From Lachnospira sp900551945 (GTDB taxonomy: Bacteria; Bacillota; Clostridia; Lachnospirales; Lachnospiraceae): DNA of 64,000 nucleotides. The stretch lies in assembly GCA_048380335.1 (NCBI GenBank), contig DBFCCI010000032.1, positions 31,365 through 95,364 on the forward strand. The letters are read 5' to 3'. Each line of letters starts with the position of its first letter. Within the stretch, counting starts at the first letter, position 1. A program made the translations under genes and the position numbers. A model generated the notes under the pieces. That model was not told the origin of the DNA and did not search any database. It saw only the letters and a program-made list of their open reading frames with translations. Positions 1 through 8,600 of this stretch are shown here, piece by piece.

Positions 1-308
1 ATACCACATCTCCCATTAATAATCTACTATTTTAAAAACACCAAAATTCCCACTTTATACAATACAAGTTTGCCATAATTTACACTATTTTTAAGTATAA
101 AACTAACATAAAGAAAGTTAAAATAATATCAATCAAACAATGCTGTCAATTTCTTATTATCAGCTCATTACTTGCTAAATTTATTGCTTTTAAAATAGAC
201 TCTTTATTTAAAAATTTCACAAATATATCTTCTGCATATTCCCACCATATTATTCATAAACATACTATTTTACGTTTGCACATTTTAACGCCAATAACCT
301 ACCGTAAA
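1..308. other. AT-rich intergenic left edge
   Basis: I found no convincing open reading frame, RNA gene or terminator in this stretch. It is very AT-rich and precedes the first 155-bp palindromic repeat. Confidence 0.5.
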
Positions 309-463
309 GATATCAGTATTATATTCCCTAATAAATGCACCATAAAAAGAACAAGCAGTTATATTTGTATGACAACAGCAAACACCTTTGTTTGATGATG
401 GCATACAAATATAGATGATTGTACTTTTACTGATGTGTGTTTAGGAGATATAATACTGATATC
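309..463 (+). repeat. 155-bp palindromic repeat, copy A
   Basis: Imperfect palindrome with GATATCAGTATTATAT at the left end and its inverse at the right end. The left arm carries ATAAATGCACCAT. The right arm, read on the other strand, carries CACACATCAGT. A TTTGTATG...CATACAAA inner stem encloses a small CAAACA/TGTTTG hairpin. Length and plan match three other copies (28316, 43471, 58837). I set orientation so that the TGCACC arm comes first. No flanking target duplication is evident. Confidence 0.9.
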
Positions 464-472
464 TTCACACAC

Positions 473-499
473 TACATATTCTCAAAAATATGCCGATAT
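473..499 (+). promoter_or_regulatory. Sigma-D (sigma-28) type flagellar promoter
   Basis: TACA at 473-476, a spacer of exactly 15 bases, then GCCGATAT at 492-499. The established SigD/FliA consensus is TAAA-N15-GCCGATAT, so only one of the four -35 bases differs. It ends about 30 bases before the start codon of the FliD-like gene, which suits a short leader. Confidence 0.8.
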
Positions 500-529
500 A
501 ATTATAAATACAAAAAGTGAGGGATATTT

Positions 530-1528
530 ATGATTACAATTAATGCAAGTACTATTACAAATAATTTGCTTTCCAACAAAAGCTATTCATACCAAATTTC
601 AAAACAAGGTTATAAGTTTGACTCAAATGCTGAAAGTTGTTCAGTTAATGCAAATAACTTTAAAAAACAACTCCGCCACCTTAAATTCTCAGATACTTCC
701 GAGGGAATTAACGGCTCAATAACATCATATATAAAAGACTTTGTATCCGAATATAATTCATTTCAATCTGGATATTCTGAAATAGACGGTTCTGATAAGT
801 TAAAAAAATATGTTAAAAAGTTCGACCAACTCATAAAAGATAATTCTGACGCACTCTCAGATATAGGAATTACAAGAAAATCAAACGGAAAGCTTGACCT
901 TAATACTACAACTTTAAGTTCCGCTACTTCTTCACAACTTGAAGCACTGTTTGCAAAAGACACTGAATTTATGAAAAAAGCAGAAAGCTATTCTGATACA
1001 ATATACAAAGAAACTCGAAAAAGTATGCAGCAATCTTATATTGAAGGGGAGTATGCAAGTACTGCACCTACTAGTTCAACTGTAAGAAGTCTTGCAACAA
1101 CACTTCCTTCGTTTGTAACTTCTATTGACTCATTGTCAAAAAGTAGTATAACTTCATCGAATTTAGACAATGTTAAGTCACTTATTGAAAACTTTGTTAA
1201 TTATTACAATAAAGTTACAAAGTATTCAAGTGATGCTAAAGACAGTCTTTCAGATGATGCTTCATCAAAAGTTGATACTATCAATTCTATTACAAATTTA
1301 TATGAAGATAAACTTAATGACATTGGTATAAGTATAAATTCTGATAAGACATTATATTATACTAACGCAGACGGTTCTTCTGCTATTTCCGATGATTTAA
1401 CAAAGCTTGAAAATATATTTGGAAGTTCTTCGGGATATCTTGGTCAGATTAAGAATGTGTCAGAAGAATTATTCAAATCAATTGTTTCAAATAATTCTGA
1501 CGATGTGTCAATTGATTTTTATGCCTAA
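530..1528 (+). CDS. FliD-like protein with a tandem duplication
   Basis: A 332-residue, Ser/Asn/Asp-rich helical protein with no signal peptide or membrane segment. It contains two similar halves. FVSEYNSF (71-78), DIGITRKSNGKL (111-122) and LEALF (137-141) correspond to FVNYYNKV (222-229), DIGISINSDKTL (264-275) and LENIF (293-297). The order 'V..YN', a long helix, 'L..IGI...GKL', then 'L..LF' is typical of the C-terminal region of the flagellar cap protein FliD (HAP2). The usual FliD N-terminal domain and full length are absent. A sigma-D promoter sits upstream and the ribosome site is GAGGG. I infer a flagellar-regulon product, perhaps a cap-related or secreted protein. The exact role is unknown. 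Confidence 0.65.
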   Translation: MITINASTITNNLLSNKSYSYQISKQGYKFDSNAESCSVNANNFKKQLRHLKFSDTSEGINGSITSYIKDFVSEYNSFQSGYSEIDGSDKLKKYVKKFDQLIKDNSDALSDIGITRKSNGKLDLNTTTLSSATSSQLEALFAKDTEFMKKAESYSDTIYKETRKSMQQSYIEGEYASTAPTSSTVRSLATTLPSFVTSIDSLSKSSITSSNLDNVKSLIENFVNYYNKVTKYSSDAKDSLSDDASSKVDTINSITNLYEDKLNDIGISINSDKTLYYTNADGSSAISDDLTKLENIFGSSSGYLGQIKNVSEELFKSIVSNNSDDVSIDFYA

Positions 1529-1563
1529 TATAGACTATTAACATAATTCATAGATGAGATTAA

Positions 1564-1606
1564 GAAGCTGTTGTATTAATGAAAATCTATACAACAGCTT
1601 CTTTTT
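1564..1606 (+). terminator. Rho-independent terminator after the FliD-like gene
   Basis: A perfect 13-bp stem, GAAGCTGTTGTAT at 1564-1576 and its inverse at 1589-1601, with a 12-base loop, followed by five T. It lies 35 bases after the stop codon and insulates the gene from the minus-strand genes beyond. Confidence 0.9.
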
Positions 1607-1611
1607 CATTA

Positions 1612-1719
1612 TTACAGTTCATCTACCTGCTGCCTTTTCTCACTTGGAACAACAAAACTATCATCATCTTCAATCACAACTTTATTGCCTTGTCTGACTC
1701 CCTTTACTGCTACTAACAT
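1612..1719 (-). CDS. Small conserved-looking ORF, 35 residues
   Basis: A short minus-strand reading frame, MLVAVKGVRQGNK..., ending ...EKRQQVDEL. A strong AAAGGAGGT ribosome site lies seven bases upstream of the chosen ATG at 1719. A second in-frame ATG at 1725 is too close to that site. It follows metA by about 40 bases on the same strand, so it may be the last cistron of the metA transcript. The N-terminal 'VKG...GNKVVIEDD' pattern loosely recalls the swapped-hairpin start of antitoxin-like proteins. No function can be assigned. Confidence 0.5.
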   Translation of the reverse strand: MLVAVKGVRQGNKVVIEDDDSFVVPSEKRQQVDEL

Positions 1720-1761
1720 ACACATACCTCCTTTAAACATTGTATTTTAAATTACATCAAC

Positions 1762-2694
1762 TTAATTCTCTCCACAATCGCTATCATCATTAAGTATATA
1801 TGGTGTTACCTGATATACATAATAATTAAGCCAATTCGTGTAAAGGTTATTTGCGTGGCTTCTCCATGAAAGTCTTGGTTTTCTGTTGGAATCATCGTCT
1901 GGATAGTAATTAACTGGTATGTCTGGTTCTAAGCCCTTATCTATATCTCTCTTATATTCCGAATCAAGTGTATATCTATCATATTCTGGATGCCCCATAA
2001 CAAATATTTGCTTTCCCTCGTCTGCCATAACAATATATATTCCTGCTTCATCAGAGTCAGCAAGTACTTTAAGCTTTGGATTAGAAAGAATATCCTGTCT
2101 ACACGCCTCCGTATGTCTTGAATGTGGTGCTACAAATATGTCATCAAAACCTCTTACAAGTGGCTCTTTTCTATTCATTACTTTGTGTTTATAAACACCT
2201 GATAATTTAGATGGAAGAAGCACCTTTTTAACTCCAAAATGGTAATATAAGCCAGCCTGCGCTCCCCAACATATATGAAGTGTAGAAGTTATATGAGTCT
2301 TTGACCACTCCATAATGCTTGTAAGCTCGTCCCAATAATTAACATCACTAAATTCCATTTTCTCAACCGGCGCACCCGTAATAATCATTCCATCATACTT
2401 TTTCTTTTTTATATCATCAAATGTAACATAAAACTTTTTAAGGTGTGACGCAGATGTATTTTTAGATACATGAGAAGCCATTTGTAAAAATGTTACATCT
2501 ATCTGCAATGGTGTGTTAGATAACGCCCTTAAAAGTTGTAATTCTGTATCCTGCTTTATTGGCATAAGATTTAAAATCACAATCTGTAATTCTCTGAAAT
2601 CCTGTGACATCGCACGATTTTCGTCCATCACAAATATATTTTCTTCTTCTAATTCTGCCTTTGCTGGCAAATCACTTTGTATTTTAATTGGCAT
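1762..2694 (-). CDS. metA: Homoserine O-acetyltransferase (MetA family)
   Basis: Acylates homoserine as the first committed step of methionine synthesis in the cytoplasm. The 310-residue protein matches the family from end to end. Catalytic Cys142 lies in HICWGAQAG, and His235 and Glu237 in GHPEYD, at the same numbering as the enterobacterial enzyme. Residue 111 is Glu. In published work on this family Glu111 gives acetyl-CoA preference and Gly111 succinyl-CoA, so this should be the acetyl-type enzyme despite the usual 'succinyltransferase' label. I chose the ATG at 2694 because AAAGGTGG lies eight bases upstream. An in-frame GTG four codons earlier overlaps that site. It follows ligA on the same strand. 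No SAM riboswitch was recognised in the 130-base gap. Confidence 0.95.
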   Translation of the reverse strand: MPIKIQSDLPAKAELEEENIFVMDENRAMSQDFRELQIVILNLMPIKQDTELQLLRALSNTPLQIDVTFLQMASHVSKNTSASHLKKFYVTFDDIKKKKYDGMIITGAPVEKMEFSDVNYWDELTSIMEWSKTHITSTLHICWGAQAGLYYHFGVKKVLLPSKLSGVYKHKVMNRKEPLVRGFDDIFVAPHSRHTEACRQDILSNPKLKVLADSDEAGIYIVMADEGKQIFVMGHPEYDRYTLDSEYKRDIDKGLEPDIPVNYYPDDDSNRKPRLSWRSHANNLYTNWLNYYVYQVTPYILNDDSDCGEN

Positions 2695-2827
2695 ATCTAT
2701 TACCACCTTTCTGTACTTTTATATCCATTCCATTATGATATATTTTTTAATATAACAAAACCCAATGCAAGTTTTACTCTCACAATTAAGTCGGTCTTGT
2801 TATTCAGCTTTAATTTTAAGCCTTAAC

Positions 2828-4798
2828 TTATTTTACACCTTTAATTCCTGACATCTCAATAAATTCATCTTCCGTAATTATCGGTACATTGAGCTTTTTA
2901 GCATTTTTATTCTTTGATGAGGACGACTCACTGTCATTATTAATAAGATATGATGTCTTACTTGTAACTGAGCCTGTAACCTTGCCACCTAAGCTTTCAA
3001 TAAGTTCTTTTAATTGACCCCTGTTATCAAAATGATTAAGCGAGCCTGTTATAACAAATATCTTGCCCTCAAGTGTATTAGCTGACTGACTTTCTTCTTG
3101 TTCAATATTAAGTTCTTCTAATAATTCAAGAAAAGCTTTTTTATTATTTTCATTTTCAAAATATGTCACAAATGTATCGGCAATTACTGAACCTACACCA
3201 TCTATACTTTCAAGCTCTTGTCTTTGACAATTAATAATATTTTCAACTGTCTTTAACTGTCGCACTATCATTTTCGCATTAGAAAGTCCTACATTTGCTA
3301 TTCCAAGCCCGTATATAACCTTTGGCAATGTCGTGTTTTTGGAACGATTGCAAGAGGCTATAAGGTTGTCATAAGATTTCTGACCAAAACCGTCCATATC
3401 AATTATATCATCACTATATCTATCAAGATGGTACAAATCTTTAAACTTCTTTAGAAAACCTTTTTGTATAAACTTTTCAAGTGTAGCTTCTGACAAGCCA
3501 TCAATATTCATAGCATCTCGTGATACAAAATGCGCAAAGCTCTTAACGTGCTTTGCTTGACAGTCTGGGTTTGTACAGTATAAAGTCTTAACTTCGTTAA
3601 TTTCTTTAATCTGAGTATCTCCACCACATACAGGGCATTTTTTAGGTATATCTATGTTGCCACTCTGGGTAAGATTAGAAGCTATCTGTGGAATTATCAT
3701 ATTGGCTTTAAATACTTGAATTGTATCACCTATACCAAGCTTAAGACTTTCCATAATGCTTATATTGTGAACACTTGCTCTGCTGACTCTCGTTCCTTCA
3801 AGTTCGACGGTATCAAATATTGCTACAGGATTGATAAGTCCTGTTCTTGAAGCACTCCATTCAATCTGTCTTAAAACGGTATTAGCTGTTTCGTCTGTCC
3901 ACTTAAAGGCGAGTGAATTTCGTGGAAACTTTGCTGTTCTTCCTAACGAGTCACCGTAAGCTATATCATCATACAGTATTACGAGTCCATCTGATGGAAA
4001 ATCATTTGTCGTAATAGCTTTTTCAAACCAAGCTACTGTATCGGCTAGATTATCTTTTGTAACTTCTTTATATTCAACTACATCAAAACCTTGCGTTTTA
4101 AGCCATTCAAACTGTTCTTTTCTTGAATTTTTAAAGTCTACATTTTCTGCTGATACGAGATTAAATGCAAAAAAATTAACATTTCTTTCTTTTGTTATTT
4201 TATTATTTAACTGCCTTACAGAACCACTACAAAGATTTCTCGGATTTTTATACTTAGCGTCTGCTTCTGGTATTTTTTCATTTATCTTTTCAAAGTCAGA
4301 ATAAGTTATAAGAGCTTCTCCTCTTAACACAAGCTTTTCTTTAAATGGAATTGTAACAGGAATATTTTTAAATACTCTTGCGTTATTAGTTATAATTTCT
4401 CCGACTTCACCATTACCTCTAGTTACTGCCTTTTGTAACTCTCCGTTGTCATAAGTTAATACTATCGTAAGCCCATCAAGCTTCCATGAAAGCAATGCTT
4501 TTTGCTCTCCTAGCCAGCTTATAAGGTCATCAACACTTTTAGTCTTATCAAGACTAAGCATAGGACTTTCATGTCTTTCTTTTGGAAGTTCACTTAACAC
4601 CTCATATCCTACATTAACTGTTGGACTGTCAGAAAGCACACACCCTGTCTTTTTTTCTAGCTGTACAAGTTCATCATATAACGCATCGTATTCAAAGTTA
4701 GACATTTCTTCTACACCCTTTGAATAATATGCCCTACCTGCTTTGTTAAGAATTTCAACAAGCTCTTTTATACGTTTTAAATCACTTTGACTATTCAC
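2828..4798 (-). CDS. ligA: NAD-dependent DNA ligase
   Basis: Seals nicks in duplex DNA during replication and repair with NAD+ as AMP donor. The 656 residues show the usual order: Ia domain, adenylation domain with the nucleotidylated Lys106 in KLDGL, OB fold, a four-Cys zinc finger (CPVCGG then CTNPDC), helix-hairpin-helix repeats (ending in DGVGSVIADTF) and a C-terminal BRCT domain starting near LEGKIFVITG. The family motif is usually KIDG or KVDG; Leu at the second position is a mild variant. The start is a GTG with GAGGTG upstream. It lies 22 bases after the pseudouridine synthase gene, so they are probably co-transcribed. Confidence 0.97.
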   Translation of the reverse strand: MNSQSDLKRIKELVEILNKAGRAYYSKGVEEMSNFEYDALYDELVQLEKKTGCVLSDSPTVNVGYEVLSELPKERHESPMLSLDKTKSVDDLISWLGEQKALLSWKLDGLTIVLTYDNGELQKAVTRGNGEVGEIITNNARVFKNIPVTIPFKEKLVLRGEALITYSDFEKINEKIPEADAKYKNPRNLCSGSVRQLNNKITKERNVNFFAFNLVSAENVDFKNSRKEQFEWLKTQGFDVVEYKEVTKDNLADTVAWFEKAITTNDFPSDGLVILYDDIAYGDSLGRTAKFPRNSLAFKWTDETANTVLRQIEWSASRTGLINPVAIFDTVELEGTRVSRASVHNISIMESLKLGIGDTIQVFKANMIIPQIASNLTQSGNIDIPKKCPVCGGDTQIKEINEVKTLYCTNPDCQAKHVKSFAHFVSRDAMNIDGLSEATLEKFIQKGFLKKFKDLYHLDRYSDDIIDMDGFGQKSYDNLIASCNRSKNTTLPKVIYGLGIANVGLSNAKMIVRQLKTVENIINCQRQELESIDGVGSVIADTFVTYFENENNKKAFLELLEELNIEQEESQSANTLEGKIFVITGSLNHFDNRGQLKELIESLGGKVTGSVTSKTSYLINNDSESSSSKNKNAKKLNVPIITEDEFIEMSGIKGVK

Positions 4799-4820
4799 AC
4801 AGACACCTCGTTTCTATAAA

Positions 4821-5531
4821 TTAATTATTTTCAAGCATACTAACAAGCTTTTTATATTCGTTTTCTGTAACTTTTCTATAACTTCCTTCTTTTAAATCGC
4901 CTAAACATATATTCATTATTCTAATTCTTTTTAGGGATACAACTTTAAAGCCTAGATTTTCACACATTCTTCGTATCTGTCTATTAAGTCCTTGTGTAAG
5001 AATTATTCTAAATGTACGTTTTCCTTCTTTTTTTACAAAGCACTTCTTAGTAGTTCTTTCAAGCTCTTTAAGGTAAACGCCATCTGACATTTTCTTAACA
5101 AAATCGTCTGTAATGTCTTTATTAACTTCAACAATGTATTCTTTTTCATGACCATTTGTTGAACGCAATATTTTATCCATTATTTCGCCATTATTAGTCA
5201 TTAAGATAAGTCCATTAGAGTCTTTGTCTAATCTTCCTATAGGATATATTCTCTTATTATAACCGATATAATCTACAATATTATCTTTTCCCTGCTTGTC
5301 TGTTGTAGTACATACTATTCCAATGGGCTTGTTAAATGCAAGCAATATCATTTCTTCTTCTATCTGTATATCTTTTCCATCGACCTTGACGCACTGTCCT
5401 TCTACCACCTTACTACCCATCTTAGCAGTTACACCGTCAATACTTACTCTACCTGATTCAACAAGCCTATCGGCTTCTCTTCTTGAACAATATCCAACTG
5501 AGCTTAAATATTTATTAATTCTAGTTTCCAT
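4821..5531 (-). CDS. rluF: RluF-type 23S rRNA pseudouridine synthase
   Basis: Converts a specific uridine in large-subunit rRNA to pseudouridine. The 236-residue protein has an N-terminal S4 RNA-binding domain (about 1-60, with RINKYLSSVGYCSRREADRL) and an RsuA/RluB/RluE/RluF catalytic domain with Asp102 in GRLDKDSNGL. The 'LDKDSNGL' wording and the QGLNRQIRRMCE motif are closest to RluF rather than RluB (LDYDTEGL). Paralogue assignment is therefore likely, not certain. ATG start with GAGG ten bases upstream. It is the first gene of a probable operon with ligA and metA. Confidence 0.85.
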   Translation of the reverse strand: METRINKYLSSVGYCSRREADRLVESGRVSIDGVTAKMGSKVVEGQCVKVDGKDIQIEEEMILLAFNKPIGIVCTTTDKQGKDNIVDYIGYNKRIYPIGRLDKDSNGLILMTNNGEIMDKILRSTNGHEKEYIVEVNKDITDDFVKKMSDGVYLKELERTTKKCFVKKEGKRTFRIILTQGLNRQIRRMCENLGFKVVSLKRIRIMNICLGDLKEGSYRKVTENEYKKLVSMLENN

Positions 5532-5639
5532 TAAAATTATACCTCATAACTAGTTTACAATACTTCTTTATACTTTAAGTAATAATTTTAACAAAAAATG
5601 TTAAAAAACTCAAGTTAGATATTGTTGTGTTTTTATTTT

Positions 5640-8600
5640 TTATTTGACTCTTGTAATATTTCCTTGATTGTCAATATTCCATATCATTTCGCAATCTTCG
5701 TCTTTATAGGCTACTATCTCATCAACGGTCAAATGTCCGAAAGAATTATACCAGTCCTCATCATTTTCGGTTCTTCTTACCATTGTGTCGTTATACCAAG
5801 TTGATGCTATCTTTACAACTCTTATTTTTTTCTTTTGCCATTGTGCATACATTTTAACAGTGTCATCTCTAACGGTTGTAAGATTTTTCACTTTGTCTAA
5901 TGGCTGATACATTGTTCCAGCTCCATCTTGTCTTGTGTTCCAACCTAGAAATGTAAATGCTGTTCTTTCTGGTATTTTTTCGGGAATTGTTATTTCTTTA
6001 TCATACTTTGTATGTATTGTATCAGGTATGTTATTTACAGATGTTCCTGCATTTCCATCAAATGATATATCGTATTCTATTGGTTGTATTTCTTCGTCCC
6101 ATATTGCGTGCATAACTGTATTTTTATTTAATATATATTCAGAATTTTGCGAAAATCTGCCACCATCAATACTATTTTCTGCCCACACTACGAATTTATA
6201 AGAATATATATAACCGTTCTCATCATATTCAGGCTTTATACATTGTGCAAGATTTAATTTTTTTCCCTTTATTTCTTCAAGATTATAGGCGTTACAATAC
6301 ACATTGTCGGTTACAACTTTTGTTGTATCATTTGATATTCCACCATTTAATACATACGAAAGTTTTACTGTCGATGAATATACAGCATAATAAGCTTTGT
6401 TTTCTGTTAGTACAATTGTATTCTCATTTACACCTATTTCTGCATTTGTAGCATTATCTTTATTAATCTCTTTAATACTATTATAACCTACAATTTTATA
6501 TTCTGATACAATATTTTCCTTTTCGTCAATTGAATTATTTTCACTATCGCAAGCTTGTACTTCATTATCTGCCCAATCTGTATATGAAGCTATCTTTGGC
6601 ACTCCCACTATTCCACTTGTTTTATTATTATATATATCAACACTTCTTGTCGTTGTGCCTTTACTGTCTGTAAATGTTGCTGTCAAGGTCTTTTTATATA
6701 CTGCATAAAATGTTATATCACTTGTTCCCATATTTACTTCTTCTAACACTTGTTCTGTATTTTTATCTTTATTCCAGCCTATAAATGAAAAATCATTTGA
6801 TTTCATTGCTTTATATGTATCAAGAGCTACTTTTGCACCATAATAAATCTGTACTTTCTTATCTGCTTTATTATTATCTAACCAAGTTCCGCCATTATAA
6901 GCCACATTAAATGTAGCTGTATGTTGTATTCTTTTATAATACAGTTTTATTGTTGTATTACCTGTTACTTTAGTTGTATCGCCTGTCTTTTCTTTATCAT
7001 ATTCAATTCCATTTTTTACTAAAAATGAACTTTCTTTATAATCTTCATTGTTTAATATAGTTTCATATAATTGATTGTCAATAGTTAAAGTACTATCGGG
7101 TGACGATGGATATTCGCCTGATGTGTTCATTATATAATGTTGTATTGTTACTGAATACGATTGTTTTTTCCATTTTGCATATAATGTAATATTACTTTTT
7201 ACAGTGTTATATAAGCTATTGGTAAATGTACCATCGGCTCTGACGTATTGAGTGCCTTTACCGTCTTTTTCAGTGTAATAACCACCAAATGTATGTCCTT
7301 TTTTTGTAGGTGTTTTTAAACGTGTTATCCATGAGTTTTCGTTCATTGTGCTACTATTATAATAATAAATATCTTCGCTAGTATTGCTATATGTTTTTTT
7401 AGTATTGTACATATAATAATAAGCATCTAAGCCACCATCAGCCTTTGTACCGCCTTGATTATCTAATGTAACTTTAATTGTGTTAGGGGTGGCATTAGCT
7501 ATTCTATCTACAAAGACGACAGGCATAGTAAATTCATATGGATTAGTGTATTTAGCTTGATTATGTGCTGCATTACTTGTCCATTTGCTAAATGTATAAC
7601 CGTCTTTTACAGAAGCTTCAAGTTTTACCTTTTCGCCCCATCTGTAACTGTCTTTTGTTTTATTGTCTGTGTAACTATAATGAGTTATTCCCGTAATACC
7701 CTCATTGTAAGCTAATTTCATCGGATAAGTTTTTCTATTGTAATAGTAAGTCACTACATTTTTAGTAGTATCAGGATTTATTGTAATTGTAGCTTTTTGT
7801 GTAAGCATAGTTTGTTTATCTGTTGTAGGATAATAACGACTTTGCGTCATTTTGTTTACTGTTGGGTCAAGTTTTTCTGAGTCTGACTCTTGTTCATAAA
7901 CAAGTGTTGCTGCATTAATTGTTGAGCCTATTCTAGCTGTACCATTTACTTCTAAGTCTTTCTTTTCAGAATAACTTCCATCTGCATTTTGCCAGTAGTA
8001 CTTAACTTTATAAGAAGCCATCAATTCAATTGTATTCGCTTTTCTATACACATCACTCGTTGGCATTGCAAACTCATATTTTTTCTGTGTTATGTCGCTT
8101 GCACCTGTCCTTGACCACTTACTCCATTCGTAACCGTATTTTACATCAGCATTAATTCTTATCCATTCACCCCATCTATAACTATCTTTTACAGCACTGT
8201 CAGTAACACTAAAGTGTCTTACTTCACTTATACCGTCATCATTATATAAGTTGACCTTAAAAGTCGTTCTTGTATAATAATATTTTACTATGTTGTTTGA
8301 GCTGCCTACTTTTACAGTGATTGTCTTTGATGTTGGTAAGTTATAGTATTTCTTATTAAAATTAACGGCTGTTGCTTTTGTGTCTTCTTTTATAGGACAA
8401 GTATAGGACTTACCTATATCGACAAGAATTGAACTTTCTGTATTAGGACTAGTTGGATATGAACCATCTGCATTTTGTAGATAATACTGAATAGTAACTG
8501 TTTCTTTTGTCTGCTTTGTGTTTGCATAACGTTTTACAGTGCTTTGTGGCATTGTAAAGGCATATCGCTTTTCTGTTATATCGCTTACCCCTGTCCACTT

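Noticed and set aside
2695..2827. A SAM riboswitch ahead of metA
   Set aside because: The gap is only about 130 bases and lacks the recognisable SAM-I core sequences.
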